Of a DNA stretch of 64,000 nucleotides, positions 42,616-50,405 are shown in pieces. The stretch spans positions 1 to 64,000 of the forward strand of contig CAZOBP010000003.1 in the NCBI GenBank assembly GCA_964577995.1, read 5' to 3'. Position 1 is the stretch's first letter; each line of letters opens with the position of its first letter. The translations under genes and the position numbers were made by a program. The notes under the pieces are model-generated. The model was not told the DNA's origin. It was given only the letters and a program-made list of their open reading frames with translations, and ran no database searches. The stretch is from JAUVXJ01 sp964577995 (GTDB taxonomy: Bacteria > Chloroflexota > Anaerolineae > UBA7937 > B3-Chlor).

Positions 42616-43570
42616 GCTTTTCCCACCACTGGCGGTTCTCGGCATACCAACGCACAGTCCCCTCGAGTGCCTCTGCGAAGGCATGGCGCGGCCGCCATCC
42701 CAGCTCACGGATCTTGCTGGAATCGAGAGAGTATCGCCGGTCGTGCCCGGGTCGATCCTCGACGAAGTGGATGAGGCTCTTCGGCTTGCCCGTCTTCTCC
42801 AGGATGCCCTCCGTGAGTTCGAGGTTCGTCAGTTCGTGGTCGCCACCGACGTTGTACACCTCGCCATCCTGGCCCTCGTGCAGCATCAGATCGATCGCTT
42901 CACAATGGTCCAGAACGTACAGCCAATCCCGGACGTTCAGTCCATCTCCGTAGAGCGGCAGTGGCAGGTCATCTAGCGCGTTGGTGATGAAAAGGGGAAT
43001 CACCTTTTCAGGATACTGATAGGGACCGAAGTTGTTGGAGCCGCGCGTAATGACCACAGGAACGCCGTAGGTCACGTGATAGGCGCGACACAAAAGGTCG
43101 CCCCCAGCTTTGGTGGCCGAATAGGGACTGTTGGGGAGCAGATTGTCAGTCTCCACCGACGACCCTTCGGTGACGCTTCCGTATACCTCGTCCGTAGACA
43201 CGTGGAGCATTCTATGTAGTCCGAACTTCCTGACGGCCTCCAGTAACACGTGTGTGCCGTAGACGTCCGTCTGGATGAAGCTCCCCGCCTCATGAATGCT
43301 GCGATCCACGTGTGTCTCGGCCGCGAAGTTGACTATGGCCTCGATATCGTGTTCTTGAACGACTTGGTCGACCAACTCCATGTCGCAGATGTCGCCGTGG
43401 ACGAAGCCGTACCTCCGGTCATCCGCCACATCCCGGAGGTTATCCAGATTGCCGGCATAGGTCAGCTTGTCCAAGACAACGACTTCGACGTCCGGACGCT
43501 TTTCCAGAACGTGGTGCACGAAGTTGCTGCCGATGAAACCGGCACCGCCCGTGATCAATAGGCTCTTCAA
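42545..43570 (-). CDS. rfbB: dTDP-glucose 4,6-dehydratase
   Basis: A 341-residue extended SDR enzyme making dTDP-4-keto-6-deoxyglucose. It has the NAD site LLITGGAGFIGSNFVHHVL, DKLTYAGNLDNL, NFAAETHVDRSI, STDEVYGSV with the catalytic Thr-Asp-Glu, and Tyr-x-x-x-Lys in SPYSATKAGGDLL. RDWLYVLDHCEAIDLML and WRPRHAFAEALEGTVRWY are late RmlB marks. It is the last gene of the minus-strand polysaccharide operon, 36 nt after the small protein. With the thymidylyltransferase at 45621 it makes the first two steps of dTDP-rhamnose-type sugars; rmlC and rmlD are not in the window. Confidence 0.95.
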   Translation of the reverse strand: MKSLLITGGAGFIGSNFVHHVLEKRPDVEVVVLDKLTYAGNLDNLRDVADDRRYGFVHGDICDMELVDQVVQEHDIEAIVNFAAETHVDRSIHEAGSFIQTDVYGTHVLLEAVRKFGLHRMLHVSTDEVYGSVTEGSSVETDNLLPNSPYSATKAGGDLLCRAYHVTYGVPVVITRGSNNFGPYQYPEKVIPLFITNALDDLPLPLYGDGLNVRDWLYVLDHCEAIDLMLHEGQDGEVYNVGGDHELTNLELTEGILEKTGKPKSLIHFVEDRPGHDRRYSLDSSKIRELGWRPRHAFAEALEGTVRWYAENRQWWEKLKTGEYRSYYQKQYGTRRVLSDS

Positions 43571-43606
43571 GATCCGAGACCTCCCTCAAGTGAGAACCGG
43601 ACAGAG

Positions 43607-43858
43607 CTACAGCCTGGTGCCTCGACGGGTGTAGGCCTCCCTCATCATGTCCCTCACGTCCTGCAAAGTCAGCAAGTACGTCTCGGTCTTCTTCTCGCCC
43701 CGAGGTCCGCCCGTACTGGACTTGCCTTGCAGGATCAAGCCATCCTCCGTTTCGATGATTCGGACCTCCGTGAAGCCATGTTCGTCGACGTAGTGGCCGA
43801 TCGTCCTCAGAACATCCTGGTAGTCTGTCTTGAGCATGCCCTGGAAGAGCTTCTGCAT
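43607..43858 (-). CDS. Small protein, paralogue B of a tandem pair
   Basis: An 83-residue soluble protein, not recognised. Its core, YQDVLRTIGHYVDEHGFTEV then RIIETEDGLILQGK and LTLQDVRDMMREAY, aligns along its length with the neighbour at 43891-44118, sharing the Tyr-x3-Leu-x2-Ile-Gly opening, the I-x-E-x-E-x-Gly-x2-Leu-Gln-Gly middle and the closing M-x-R-E helix. An inserted Lys/Gly-rich loop (STGGPRGEKK) distinguishes it. It lies between that paralogue and rfbB in the polysaccharide operon. Helix/strand pattern only; no catalytic motif is seen. Confidence 0.7.
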   Translation of the reverse strand: MQKLFQGMLKTDYQDVLRTIGHYVDEHGFTEVRIIETEDGLILQGKSSTGGPRGEKKTETYLLTLQDVRDMMREAYTRRGTRL

Positions 43859-43890
43859 CTATCCTACCTCTCCAAGCCGGCGGATTCTCG

Positions 43891-44118
43891 TCACAACTCG
43901 CGTATCATCTGATCCAGTTCTTCGTGGCTCAGCACCCTGGTTCTCGAGACCAGGTTGAAGGCATCTCGCGTACTCAGCAGGGCTCGGCCCTGTAGCACTA
44001 TGCCTCCCTCAACCTCCAGGATGCAGACGTCGCGCAGCCTCTGTTTCTCCGCGAGGCGGCCTATAGCTTGGAGGGCCCGCTCGTAGTTAAGGCTCTTGGC
44101 CCCTGGTGGGCTCGCCAT
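43891..44118 (-). CDS. Small protein, paralogue A of a tandem pair
   Basis: A 75-residue soluble protein, not recognised. YERALQAIGRLAEKQRLRDV, CILEVEGGIVLQGR and LSHEELDQMIREL align with the next gene (paralogue B). The start is ATG 44118, 1 nt after the radical SAM gene's TAA, with GGGAGG inside that gene's end; this indicates translational coupling. The single Cys in VCILEVEGG is not shared with the paralogue. Partner or substrate of the radical SAM protein is a possible role, purely from position. Confidence 0.7.
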   Translation of the reverse strand: MASPPGAKSLNYERALQAIGRLAEKQRLRDVCILEVEGGIVLQGRALLSTRDAFNLVSRTRVLSHEELDQMIREL

Positions 44119-44119
44119 G

Positions 44120-45523
44120 TTACTCCCTCCCTCGAGACGAGGCACGCACTACCCTACCTAGCTTGGAGATCGCCTTGCGAGGCGACGCATAGCGACCCAG
44201 GACGTACCTCGTCTTCCGACCGACTCCGTTGCGCAGCTTTCTTCGCTGTGATTCCGCCAGAGCCCACCGCAGAAACTCGGGGTCGTGCCCCCTGATCTTG
44301 GGCTCCGTCGGGTTTCGGCTGTAGCCGTCGTGGTCCTTAACCAGGGACAGACCGTGTTCCATGCAGTAGTCATACAGATCATTGCCTGGATAGGGAGTGT
44401 AGTAGGCGGGGCTATAGTAATCGGGATCAATCTCCCGCAGCATACTGATCGTCTCTTTGATCTCCTCTTCGGTCTCCGTCGGCAACCCCAGCATGTAGTT
44501 GGCCCAAATGCGAATGCCGTACTTCCGGCAGATGCGCGCCGCCTCCAGGTTCTTCGCTCTGGTGGTGCCCTTGCGGATGAATCTGAGGACGCGATTGCTT
44601 CCGCTTTCGAAGCCCAGGAAGAGCCCGGCCAATCCAACTTGTGCCATGCGCCTGATCATGTCCTCATGTTTCACCACATGATCGACGCGCGCCTGGCACC
44701 AGAACGGTCGTCTGAAATCCTCAGCCTCGTAGCGATCGCAGAACTCGGTCACCCACGCTCGATCCTCGGTGAGACAGTCATCGTGAATCATCAGGGTGTT
44801 GAAGTGGTACTTCTCGCGCAGCTCCCTCAACTCACCGATGACGTGCGACACGCTCCTTCGTCTCACGCCCTTTCCGAAGAGGATGTCCTCACCAGGCTTG
44901 CAGAAGCTACAGTTGTAGCGGCACCCACGGCCAGCGATGATCGTGACGAAGGGTGGCAACGTTTCCTCAGATAGCGGGGCCTCCGGGGAATCATAGTCGT
45001 AGCCAGCCTTGCGCCACTCGTTGAGGTAGAGGTCTCTGTCCGCGTAGGGTAGCTGATCCAGATCCGGCCTTTGTCCCTGGATCACCCTTTCCACCTGCTC
45101 GCCACGCTCGAACTTGCGGAGCATCTCTACCAAGGTGATCTCTCCCTCTCCCAAGACCACGTGATCTACGAGAGGGTTACTGAGCACTTCCTCGGGAGAC
45201 AGAGTGGGGTGAGGTCCACCGACGACAACTATCGTTTCGGGACTGACTTCCTTCAGCAGTTCGATGCCCTTCATGGCAGGATTGAAGTCCACACTGAGCA
45301 TCCCGAACCCCGCCACCTCTGGTGCCCGGCTTCGTAGCTCCTCGCGGTAGTGGTCCCAGTCCCGCAGCGCCCTGCGGTCTAGTAGGTTCACTTCGTGACC
45401 GGCACCCTTGGAGCAAGCCGCGAGCAACGCTAACCCATGCCCAATCCAGCCCCCCGACATGCCCTTGCCGGCGCTGTGGAAGCCGTTTAGGCCACCCCCG
45501 CTACTCACCAATGTGACTTTCAC
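44120..45523 (-). CDS. B12-binding-type radical SAM protein
   Basis: A 467-residue enzyme. An N-terminal cobalamin-binding-like Rossmann domain (residues 1-140, e.g. ETIVVVGGPHPTLSPEEVL, VVLGEGEITLVEML) lacks an obvious D-x-H-x-x-G motif, so cobalamin may bind without the base-off His or not at all. The radical SAM core has Cys201, Cys205 and Cys208 (GRGCRYNCSFC), then MIHDDCLTEDRAWVTEFC and FLGFESGSNRVLRFI. A basic C-terminal tail (RKAISKLGRVVRASSRGRE) follows. It lies in the polysaccharide operon between the thymidylyltransferase and the two small paralogues. It may methylate or rearrange a sugar, lipid or peptide; the substrate is unknown. Confidence 0.85.
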   Translation of the reverse strand: MKVTLVSSGGGLNGFHSAGKGMSGGWIGHGLALLAACSKGAGHEVNLLDRRALRDWDHYREELRSRAPEVAGFGMLSVDFNPAMKGIELLKEVSPETIVVVGGPHPTLSPEEVLSNPLVDHVVLGEGEITLVEMLRKFERGEQVERVIQGQRPDLDQLPYADRDLYLNEWRKAGYDYDSPEAPLSEETLPPFVTIIAGRGCRYNCSFCKPGEDILFGKGVRRRSVSHVIGELRELREKYHFNTLMIHDDCLTEDRAWVTEFCDRYEAEDFRRPFWCQARVDHVVKHEDMIRRMAQVGLAGLFLGFESGSNRVLRFIRKGTTRAKNLEAARICRKYGIRIWANYMLGLPTETEEEIKETISMLREIDPDYYSPAYYTPYPGNDLYDYCMEHGLSLVKDHDGYSRNPTEPKIRGHDPEFLRWALAESQRRKLRNGVGRKTRYVLGRYASPRKAISKLGRVVRASSRGRE

Positions 45524-45620
45524 CTGGCTCGCTCTTCCCCTGCTCTGGATGCGTCCATTACTCGCTCGACGGGGTCTCCGCTACGCCTCAGCGTACTGCG
45601 AGCGACTGGCCCACAGTATG

Positions 45621-46685
45621 CTATAGAATCCCGACCTGGCTGTTGTCACCTATGATCATCCTGTAGGCCTTTGGCCTAAGCGGGGAGCGGCAGATCTCGA
45701 CGTTTCGGCCTATGACGCTATCCTCGATGCGAGCCCCGATGTTCGTGATGCGGGAGTTCTCCAGGACGATGCAGTGCTCTATCTCGGTGTTCTCGATGAG
45801 CACGTCGTGGTAGATGGCCGTGTACGGTCCAATGTAGGCATCCACGACCCGGCTGTTCTCTCCGATGATCATCGGCCCACGGAGGGTGCTATTGACGATC
45901 TGCGCGCCGCTCTCGATCGTGATACGCCCCGAAAGGCTGGACTTCTCATCTACAGTGCCCAGGTTCTGGGGCTCCATAGTCTCCAGGAGCAGCCGGTTGC
46001 AGTCCAGCATGTCTCCCGGCTTGCCCGTGTCGATCCACCATCCCTCGTGGATGTAGGGATAGACCTTGTAGTCGTGATCCACCAGGAACTGGATGGCGTC
46101 CGTGATCTCCAGTTCTCCCCGCCACGAGGGCTTGATGCTCTTGGCTGCCTCCAGTATATGCCGGTCAAACATGTAGATGCCGACCAATGCCAGATCGCTC
46201 GGCGGGTCCTTGGGCTTCTCGATCAGCCGCACTACCTGGCCGTTTCTCAGTTCGGCCACACCGAAATGCTGAGGATCAGCAACTCTGGTGAGGACGATTT
46301 GCGCGTTCCAGTCGCTCTCGGCAAACTCCCGGACCAGATTCGCGATCCCCCCCTCCAGGACATTGTCTCCCAGGAACATCACGAACCTGTCGCCCGCCAG
46401 GAACTCCTCGGAGATAAGCACCGCATGAGCCAGGCCGAGCGGGGCTTCCTGTTCGATGTAGGTGATCGAGGCCCCCCATTGCGAGCCGTCGCCCACTCTC
46501 TCCATGATCTCGGCTGCTGTATCTCCGACCACGATGCCGATGTCCGTGATACCGGCCTCCACAATGGCGTCTACGGCGCGAAACAGGACTGGCCTGTTGG
46601 CCACAGGAACGAGCTGCTTCGCGCTGGTATACGTGATGGGGTACAGGCGAGTGCCTTTGCCCCCGCTGAGGATCAATGCCTTCAT
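45621..46685 (-). CDS. Glucose-1-phosphate thymidylyltransferase (long form)
   Basis: A 354-residue nucleotidyltransferase of the long RmlA/StrD type. It has the nucleotide site MKALILSGGKGTRLYPITYT with SAKQLVPVANRPVL, the sugar site FLGDNVLEGG, FGVAELRNGQVVRLIEKPK and WWIDTGKPGDML, and a C-terminal left-handed beta-helix (about 255-350). It makes dTDP-glucose for RmlB at 42545. ATG 46685 is preferred to the adjoining GTG 46688, with GGGGGAG before it. It lies 23 nt after the BY-kinase gene. Confidence 0.9.
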   Translation of the reverse strand: MKALILSGGKGTRLYPITYTSAKQLVPVANRPVLFRAVDAIVEAGITDIGIVVGDTAAEIMERVGDGSQWGASITYIEQEAPLGLAHAVLISEEFLAGDRFVMFLGDNVLEGGIANLVREFAESDWNAQIVLTRVADPQHFGVAELRNGQVVRLIEKPKDPPSDLALVGIYMFDRHILEAAKSIKPSWRGELEITDAIQFLVDHDYKVYPYIHEGWWIDTGKPGDMLDCNRLLLETMEPQNLGTVDEKSSLSGRITIESGAQIVNSTLRGPMIIGENSRVVDAYIGPYTAIYHDVLIENTEIEHCIVLENSRITNIGARIEDSVIGRNVEICRSPLRPKAYRMIIGDNSQVGIL

Positions 46686-46708
46686 CACTCCCCCGTTGTC
46701 TTCCGCTC

Positions 46709-47398
46709 TCAGCGGCCCTTCTTCTCAGCGTAGTAGCTATAGTAGCTGGTGTCCAACTTGACGTTATTGAGCACTGCCCCCACCAGATGAGCATTGACCT
46801 TGTCGAGCAAGGCTTTGGCCTTCTGCGCGTGTTCCCTCTTGGTGCCGCCCGCTTTGACCACAAGCAGCACCCCGTCAACTCTGGAAGCTAAAACCGCTGC
46901 ATCGGTTACTGCGATGATCGGCGGTGCATCGAACAGGACAACGTCGGCTCGCTCGGACAGCGCGGCTATGATCTCCTGCATACGACGCGAGCCCACCAAT
47001 TCCGAAGGATTGGGAGGAAGAGGGCCACTGGGCAACAACAGGAGACCCGGCACCCCAATCTCGAGTAGAGGGGGCTGGCTCATCGCCTTCTCGTCCACGA
47101 CCATCGTGGTCAGCCCCACGTCGTTGCTTTGGCCAAAGATCTCGTGTTGTGAGGGGCGCCTCAGATCGCAATCCACAAGAATGACCTCCTTCTCAGCCTG
47201 CGCCATGGTGACCGCCAGATTGGCCAGGGTGGTCGACTTGCCCTCCTCAGGCCCAGGAGACGTGACCACCAGGGTCTTGAGCGGCTTGTCCAGGCTGGAG
47301 AACTCAAGGTTAGTCCGCAACGTGCGATACGCCTCGCTGACAGGAGACCGAGGCGTCGTAAGCGTGACCAGACTACTCGAGCGATCATCTAGGACCAT
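46709..47398 (-). CDS. Bacterial tyrosine kinase (CpsD/CapB/Wzc-C family)
   Basis: A 229-residue cytoplasmic BY-kinase. Walker A is SPGPEEGKSTTLANLAV (Lys54), Walker A' is VILVDCDLRRPSQHEIFG and Walker B is DVVLFDAPPIIAVTDAAVL. The C-terminus carries a tyrosine cluster, YYSYYAEKKGR, the site of autophosphorylation. PRSPVSEAYRTLRTNLEFS matches the region that contacts the Wzz-type activator. It works with the chain-length protein encoded just upstream to control polysaccharide polymerisation and export. Confidence 0.92.
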   Translation of the reverse strand: MVLDDRSSSLVTLTTPRSPVSEAYRTLRTNLEFSSLDKPLKTLVVTSPGPEEGKSTTLANLAVTMAQAEKEVILVDCDLRRPSQHEIFGQSNDVGLTTMVVDEKAMSQPPLLEIGVPGLLLLPSGPLPPNPSELVGSRRMQEIIAALSERADVVLFDAPPIIAVTDAAVLASRVDGVLLVVKAGGTKREHAQKAKALLDKVNAHLVGAVLNNVKLDTSYYSYYAEKKGR

Positions 47399-47509
47399 GA
47401 CTTCAATCCTCCACTGTCCGTGCGCGGTAGCTGATTATATAGCCGCGCCCACATCGCTGCAAACAAGTGCTGAGGGACTTGGCCACCAGGAGGCTGAAAC
47501 CCACTCCAG

Positions 47510-48229
47510 CTACCTGGGCCAGGGCAAGGCAAGAGATCTGCTCCTGGCGTTGGATCCTCGCTTGCTCTCGCCAGAGCTCATGGTAGGAATGGAGCCCAGG
47601 ACTGGCACGCCCACGAAGCGCTCCACATCGTCGCTGGACCGGAGTACGTCCGACTGAAGGTACTCCAGCCCGAAAGCCAGCAGCAAGCCGACTAGGAGAC
47701 CCAGCACTCCTCCAGCTACAGCAAGAGTTTTGGTCTTGGGCCAGTGCACCCACCCATACCTGGCGTCCTCCAGGATGAGTATGGTCACCCGGTCCGCCCG
47801 GTCAATGTCCAGAATCTGAGCCGCGTGATAAGCGACGAAGTGCTGGGCGAAGGCGCTTGCCACAACAGCCGCTTCTTCAGGATTGGGCGCATCCGCGTCG
47901 ATCTGGATCAGGAAATCCTCCGGTATGGGGGCCACTGTGACTCTGGCCAACAGCTTGTCGGTACTTACGTCAAGCTGTAGCTCGTCGATCACCTGCTGAG
48001 CCATGGAAGTGGTGTGAATCTGGTTCGCGAACTGTCTGAGCAATTGCTCCGCAGCAAGGGTCAGCCCATAGTCAAACCGCGCCGGGATCACCTGAAGCAC
48101 GGCCGATGAGCGATAGGTAGGCGCCCGCACCTCGCTGAAAACCACCGCACTGGTCACCGTCACTGCCAAGGTCAGTGCTATGATCCACCACTTCCCGACC
48201 AACACTCTCAGGTACTGCTTCAATTCCAT
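47510..48229 (-). CDS. Wzz/GumC-like chain-length determinant
   Basis: A 239-residue co-polymerase with two membrane helices: residues 13-30 (KWWIIALTLAVTVTSAVVF) and about 170-190 (TLAVAGGVLGLLVGLLLAFG). A periplasmic-type domain lies between them. MELKQYLRVLVGKWW is the standard N-terminus, and VGVPVLGSIPTM near the end is the usual cytoplasmic motif that contacts the kinase. It is shorter than GumC or Wzc. It is the first gene of the operon running down to 42545. Confidence 0.9.
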   Translation of the reverse strand: MELKQYLRVLVGKWWIIALTLAVTVTSAVVFSEVRAPTYRSSAVLQVIPARFDYGLTLAAEQLLRQFANQIHTTSMAQQVIDELQLDVSTDKLLARVTVAPIPEDFLIQIDADAPNPEEAAVVASAFAQHFVAYHAAQILDIDRADRVTILILEDARYGWVHWPKTKTLAVAGGVLGLLVGLLLAFGLEYLQSDVLRSSDDVERFVGVPVLGSIPTMSSGESKRGSNARSRSLALPWPR

Positions 48230-48300
48230 ACTCGCCTCCTGGCGAAAAGATGGGGCTGGCCCCTCAAACCGCCCACGGGGGGCCGGTCATCCATCGAGCT

Positions 48301-48329
48301 ATTCTACCATAACTACCTCGTCGCAGCAA
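48301..48329 (-). promoter_or_regulatory. Promoter of the surface-polysaccharide operon
   Basis: On the minus strand TTGCTG (48324-48329), a 17-nt spacer and TAGAAT (48301-48306), about 70 nt before the wzz-like start. The spacer 48230-48563 contains this and the opposing uvrC promoter, and no gene. Confidence 0.65.
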
Positions 48330-48472
48330 GACTCGCACGCAAGGAGAGATCACAAGGACCTGTATGAGAAGGATGTCTGGTCGCGTCCCCGACCAGACAC
48401 CTGCGGTCTCACGCGCGCTCGCCCGAAGACAATCCTGAGGCGTATCTCCGCACCCCGGCGTCTGCAATACAG

Positions 48473-48501
48473 TTGACAATATGGCCACTCGTGCGTACAA
48501 T
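48473..48501 (+). promoter_or_regulatory. Promoter of uvrC
   Basis: TTGACA (48473-48478), a 17-nt spacer and TACAAT (48496-48501). A small hairpin CATACG/CGTATG follows in the leader near 48513-48528. Confidence 0.78.
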
Positions 48502-48563
48502 TATGTATGGCATACGTGTTCGTATGGCCTGACAGTGCCGCGAAGCTAGCAGAGTAGACGCAG

Positions 48564-50393
48564 ATGACCATCCCCAACATCAAGGAGACACTCAGTTCCA
48601 TACCCGCGCGGCCGGGCGTGTACTTGATGAAAGGAGAGACCGATGAAGTCCTCTACGTGGGCAAGGCGGTCAACCTCCACAATCGGGTACGCTCCTACTT
48701 CCATGCCTCCGCTGCCCACGCTCCCAAGGTCCAGCGCCTGGTAGAGAGCGCGGCTGACCTGGATTTCTTCGTTACCGACTCAGAACTGGAAGCGCTCATC
48801 CTCGAGTGCAATCTCATCAAGAAGCATCGTCCTCGCTACAACGTTCGGCTGAAGGACGACAAACGTTACCCGTACATCAAGATCACCTGGCAGGAGGACT
48901 ATCCGCGCGTCCAGGTCGTGCGGCGGATGCAGAGGGACGGCGCCCGATACTTCGGCCCCTATGCTTCAACCTCCGCCATGCGCCAGACGCTTGATCTACT
49001 GCGGCGCATCTTCCCCTACCTGACCTGCAGCCGGACGATAACGGGAACGGATGATCGCGCCTGCCTCTATTATCACATCAAGCGGTGCCTGGGGCCTTGC
49101 ATCGGAGCGATCTCCAAAGAAGAGTATCGAGACATGATGAACCAGGTCTGTCTCTTCCTGCAAGGCAAGAGTGGGGAGATCGTGGATTCTCTACGGCAGC
49201 GCATGGAGTCTGCTGCCGAGAGCATGGACTTCGAGCGAGCAGCGAGCCTGAGAGATCAGCTCAACGCCGTGGAGCAAGTGGTCGAGCAACAGAGGGTAGT
49301 CTCTGGGTCACCAGTGGATCAGGATGCCATCGCCTTCGCCCGACAGGACGGTGAGGTGTGTGTCCAGGTGTTCTTTGTCCGCGGCGGCAAGCTGGTGGGC
49401 CACGAGTACTTCCTGATGGAAGGAGGAGATGGCGTCGAGGCAGAGGAGATACTCGCCTCCTTCCTCAAACAGTTCTATGACCACGCTGCGCTGGTCCCTC
49501 CCGAGATCCTGTTGCAGGTGGAAATCGAGGACGACGAGACTATCGCACGCTGGCTGAAGGAGAAGCGAGGTGGAAAGGTCACCCTGCGAACCCCCCGCCG
49601 TGGCCAGAAGCGCAAGCTGCTGGAGATGGTAGAGGAAAACGCCAGCGAAACCCTTAGCCACCTGATGGCGATCCAGCAGGCCGAGAAGGACAAGAGCCTG
49701 TCGGCTTTGGCTGACCTCCAGGATCGGCTCGGGCTCGACACACGACCAATGCGCATTGAAGCGTATGACGTCTCCAACATCCAGGGAGCGGCGGCAACGG
49801 GGAGCATGGTCGTGTTCCTGGAGGGCACGCCCGCCAAGAGTGAGTATCGTCGCTTCAAGATACGGGGCATCCAGCGTCCCGACGACTACGCCATGATGGA
49901 TGAGGTCCTGCGACGCCGTTTCGCCAGAGCCAGGGCCTCAGATGCGAGTACTTCAGGGTCATGGGCACAGATCCCAGACCTGATCGTCGTCGATGGAGGT
50001 AAGGGCCAACTGAACACCGCTGTGGAGGTGCTGGCAGGATATGAGCTGGACGACGTACCCGCGGTCGGTCTGGCCAAGGCCCGAGAAGAGGTCTTCAAGC
50101 CAGGACAGTCCCAGCCCATCACGCTTCCCCTGGACTCTCCCGGGCTCCAGCTCTTGCAGCGCGTCCGCGACGAGGCTCACCGCTTCGCCATCAGCTACCA
50201 CCAGGGCCTGCGACGCCGACAGGGCCTGAGTTCCGTGCTCGAGGAGATCCCAGGCATCGGAGCCAAGCGCAGGGGCGCCCTCTTGAGACGGTTCGGCTCC
50301 CTGGAAGGCATCCGCGAAGCCAGCCTCGACGATCTATCCTCTGTAGATGGCATGAGCAGGACTCTAGCCAGCAGAGTACGAGAATCCCTCTAG
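48564..50393 (+). CDS. uvrC: Excinuclease ABC subunit C
   Basis: A 609-residue UvrC, which makes both incisions in nucleotide excision repair. The N-terminal GIY-YIG nuclease shows PARPGVYLMKGETDEVLYVGKAVNLHNRVRSYF split over residues 13-45 and ELEALILECNLIKKHRPRYN. A Cys-rich segment CLYYHIKRCLGPC lies near 162-174 and the UVR motif MDFERAASLRDQLNAVE near 213-229. The C-terminal RNase-H-like half has DVSNIQGAAATGSMVVF and PDLIVVDGGKGQLNTA with catalytic Asp residues. It ends with helix-hairpin-helix repeats (IPGIGAKRRGALLRRFGS). Length is normal. Confidence 0.96.
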   Translation: MTIPNIKETLSSIPARPGVYLMKGETDEVLYVGKAVNLHNRVRSYFHASAAHAPKVQRLVESAADLDFFVTDSELEALILECNLIKKHRPRYNVRLKDDKRYPYIKITWQEDYPRVQVVRRMQRDGARYFGPYASTSAMRQTLDLLRRIFPYLTCSRTITGTDDRACLYYHIKRCLGPCIGAISKEEYRDMMNQVCLFLQGKSGEIVDSLRQRMESAAESMDFERAASLRDQLNAVEQVVEQQRVVSGSPVDQDAIAFARQDGEVCVQVFFVRGGKLVGHEYFLMEGGDGVEAEEILASFLKQFYDHAALVPPEILLQVEIEDDETIARWLKEKRGGKVTLRTPRRGQKRKLLEMVEENASETLSHLMAIQQAEKDKSLSALADLQDRLGLDTRPMRIEAYDVSNIQGAAATGSMVVFLEGTPAKSEYRRFKIRGIQRPDDYAMMDEVLRRRFARARASDASTSGSWAQIPDLIVVDGGKGQLNTAVEVLAGYELDDVPAVGLAKAREEVFKPGQSQPITLPLDSPGLQLLQRVRDEAHRFAISYHQGLRRRQGLSSVLEEIPGIGAKRRGALLRRFGSLEGIREASLDDLSSVDGMSRTLASRVRESL

Positions 50394-50405
50394 GTGAGGA
50401 GGGCC

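Noticed and set aside
45774..46733. A 319-codon plus-strand frame opposite the thymidylyltransferase gene
   Set aside because: Shadow of a well-conserved gene; no family features.
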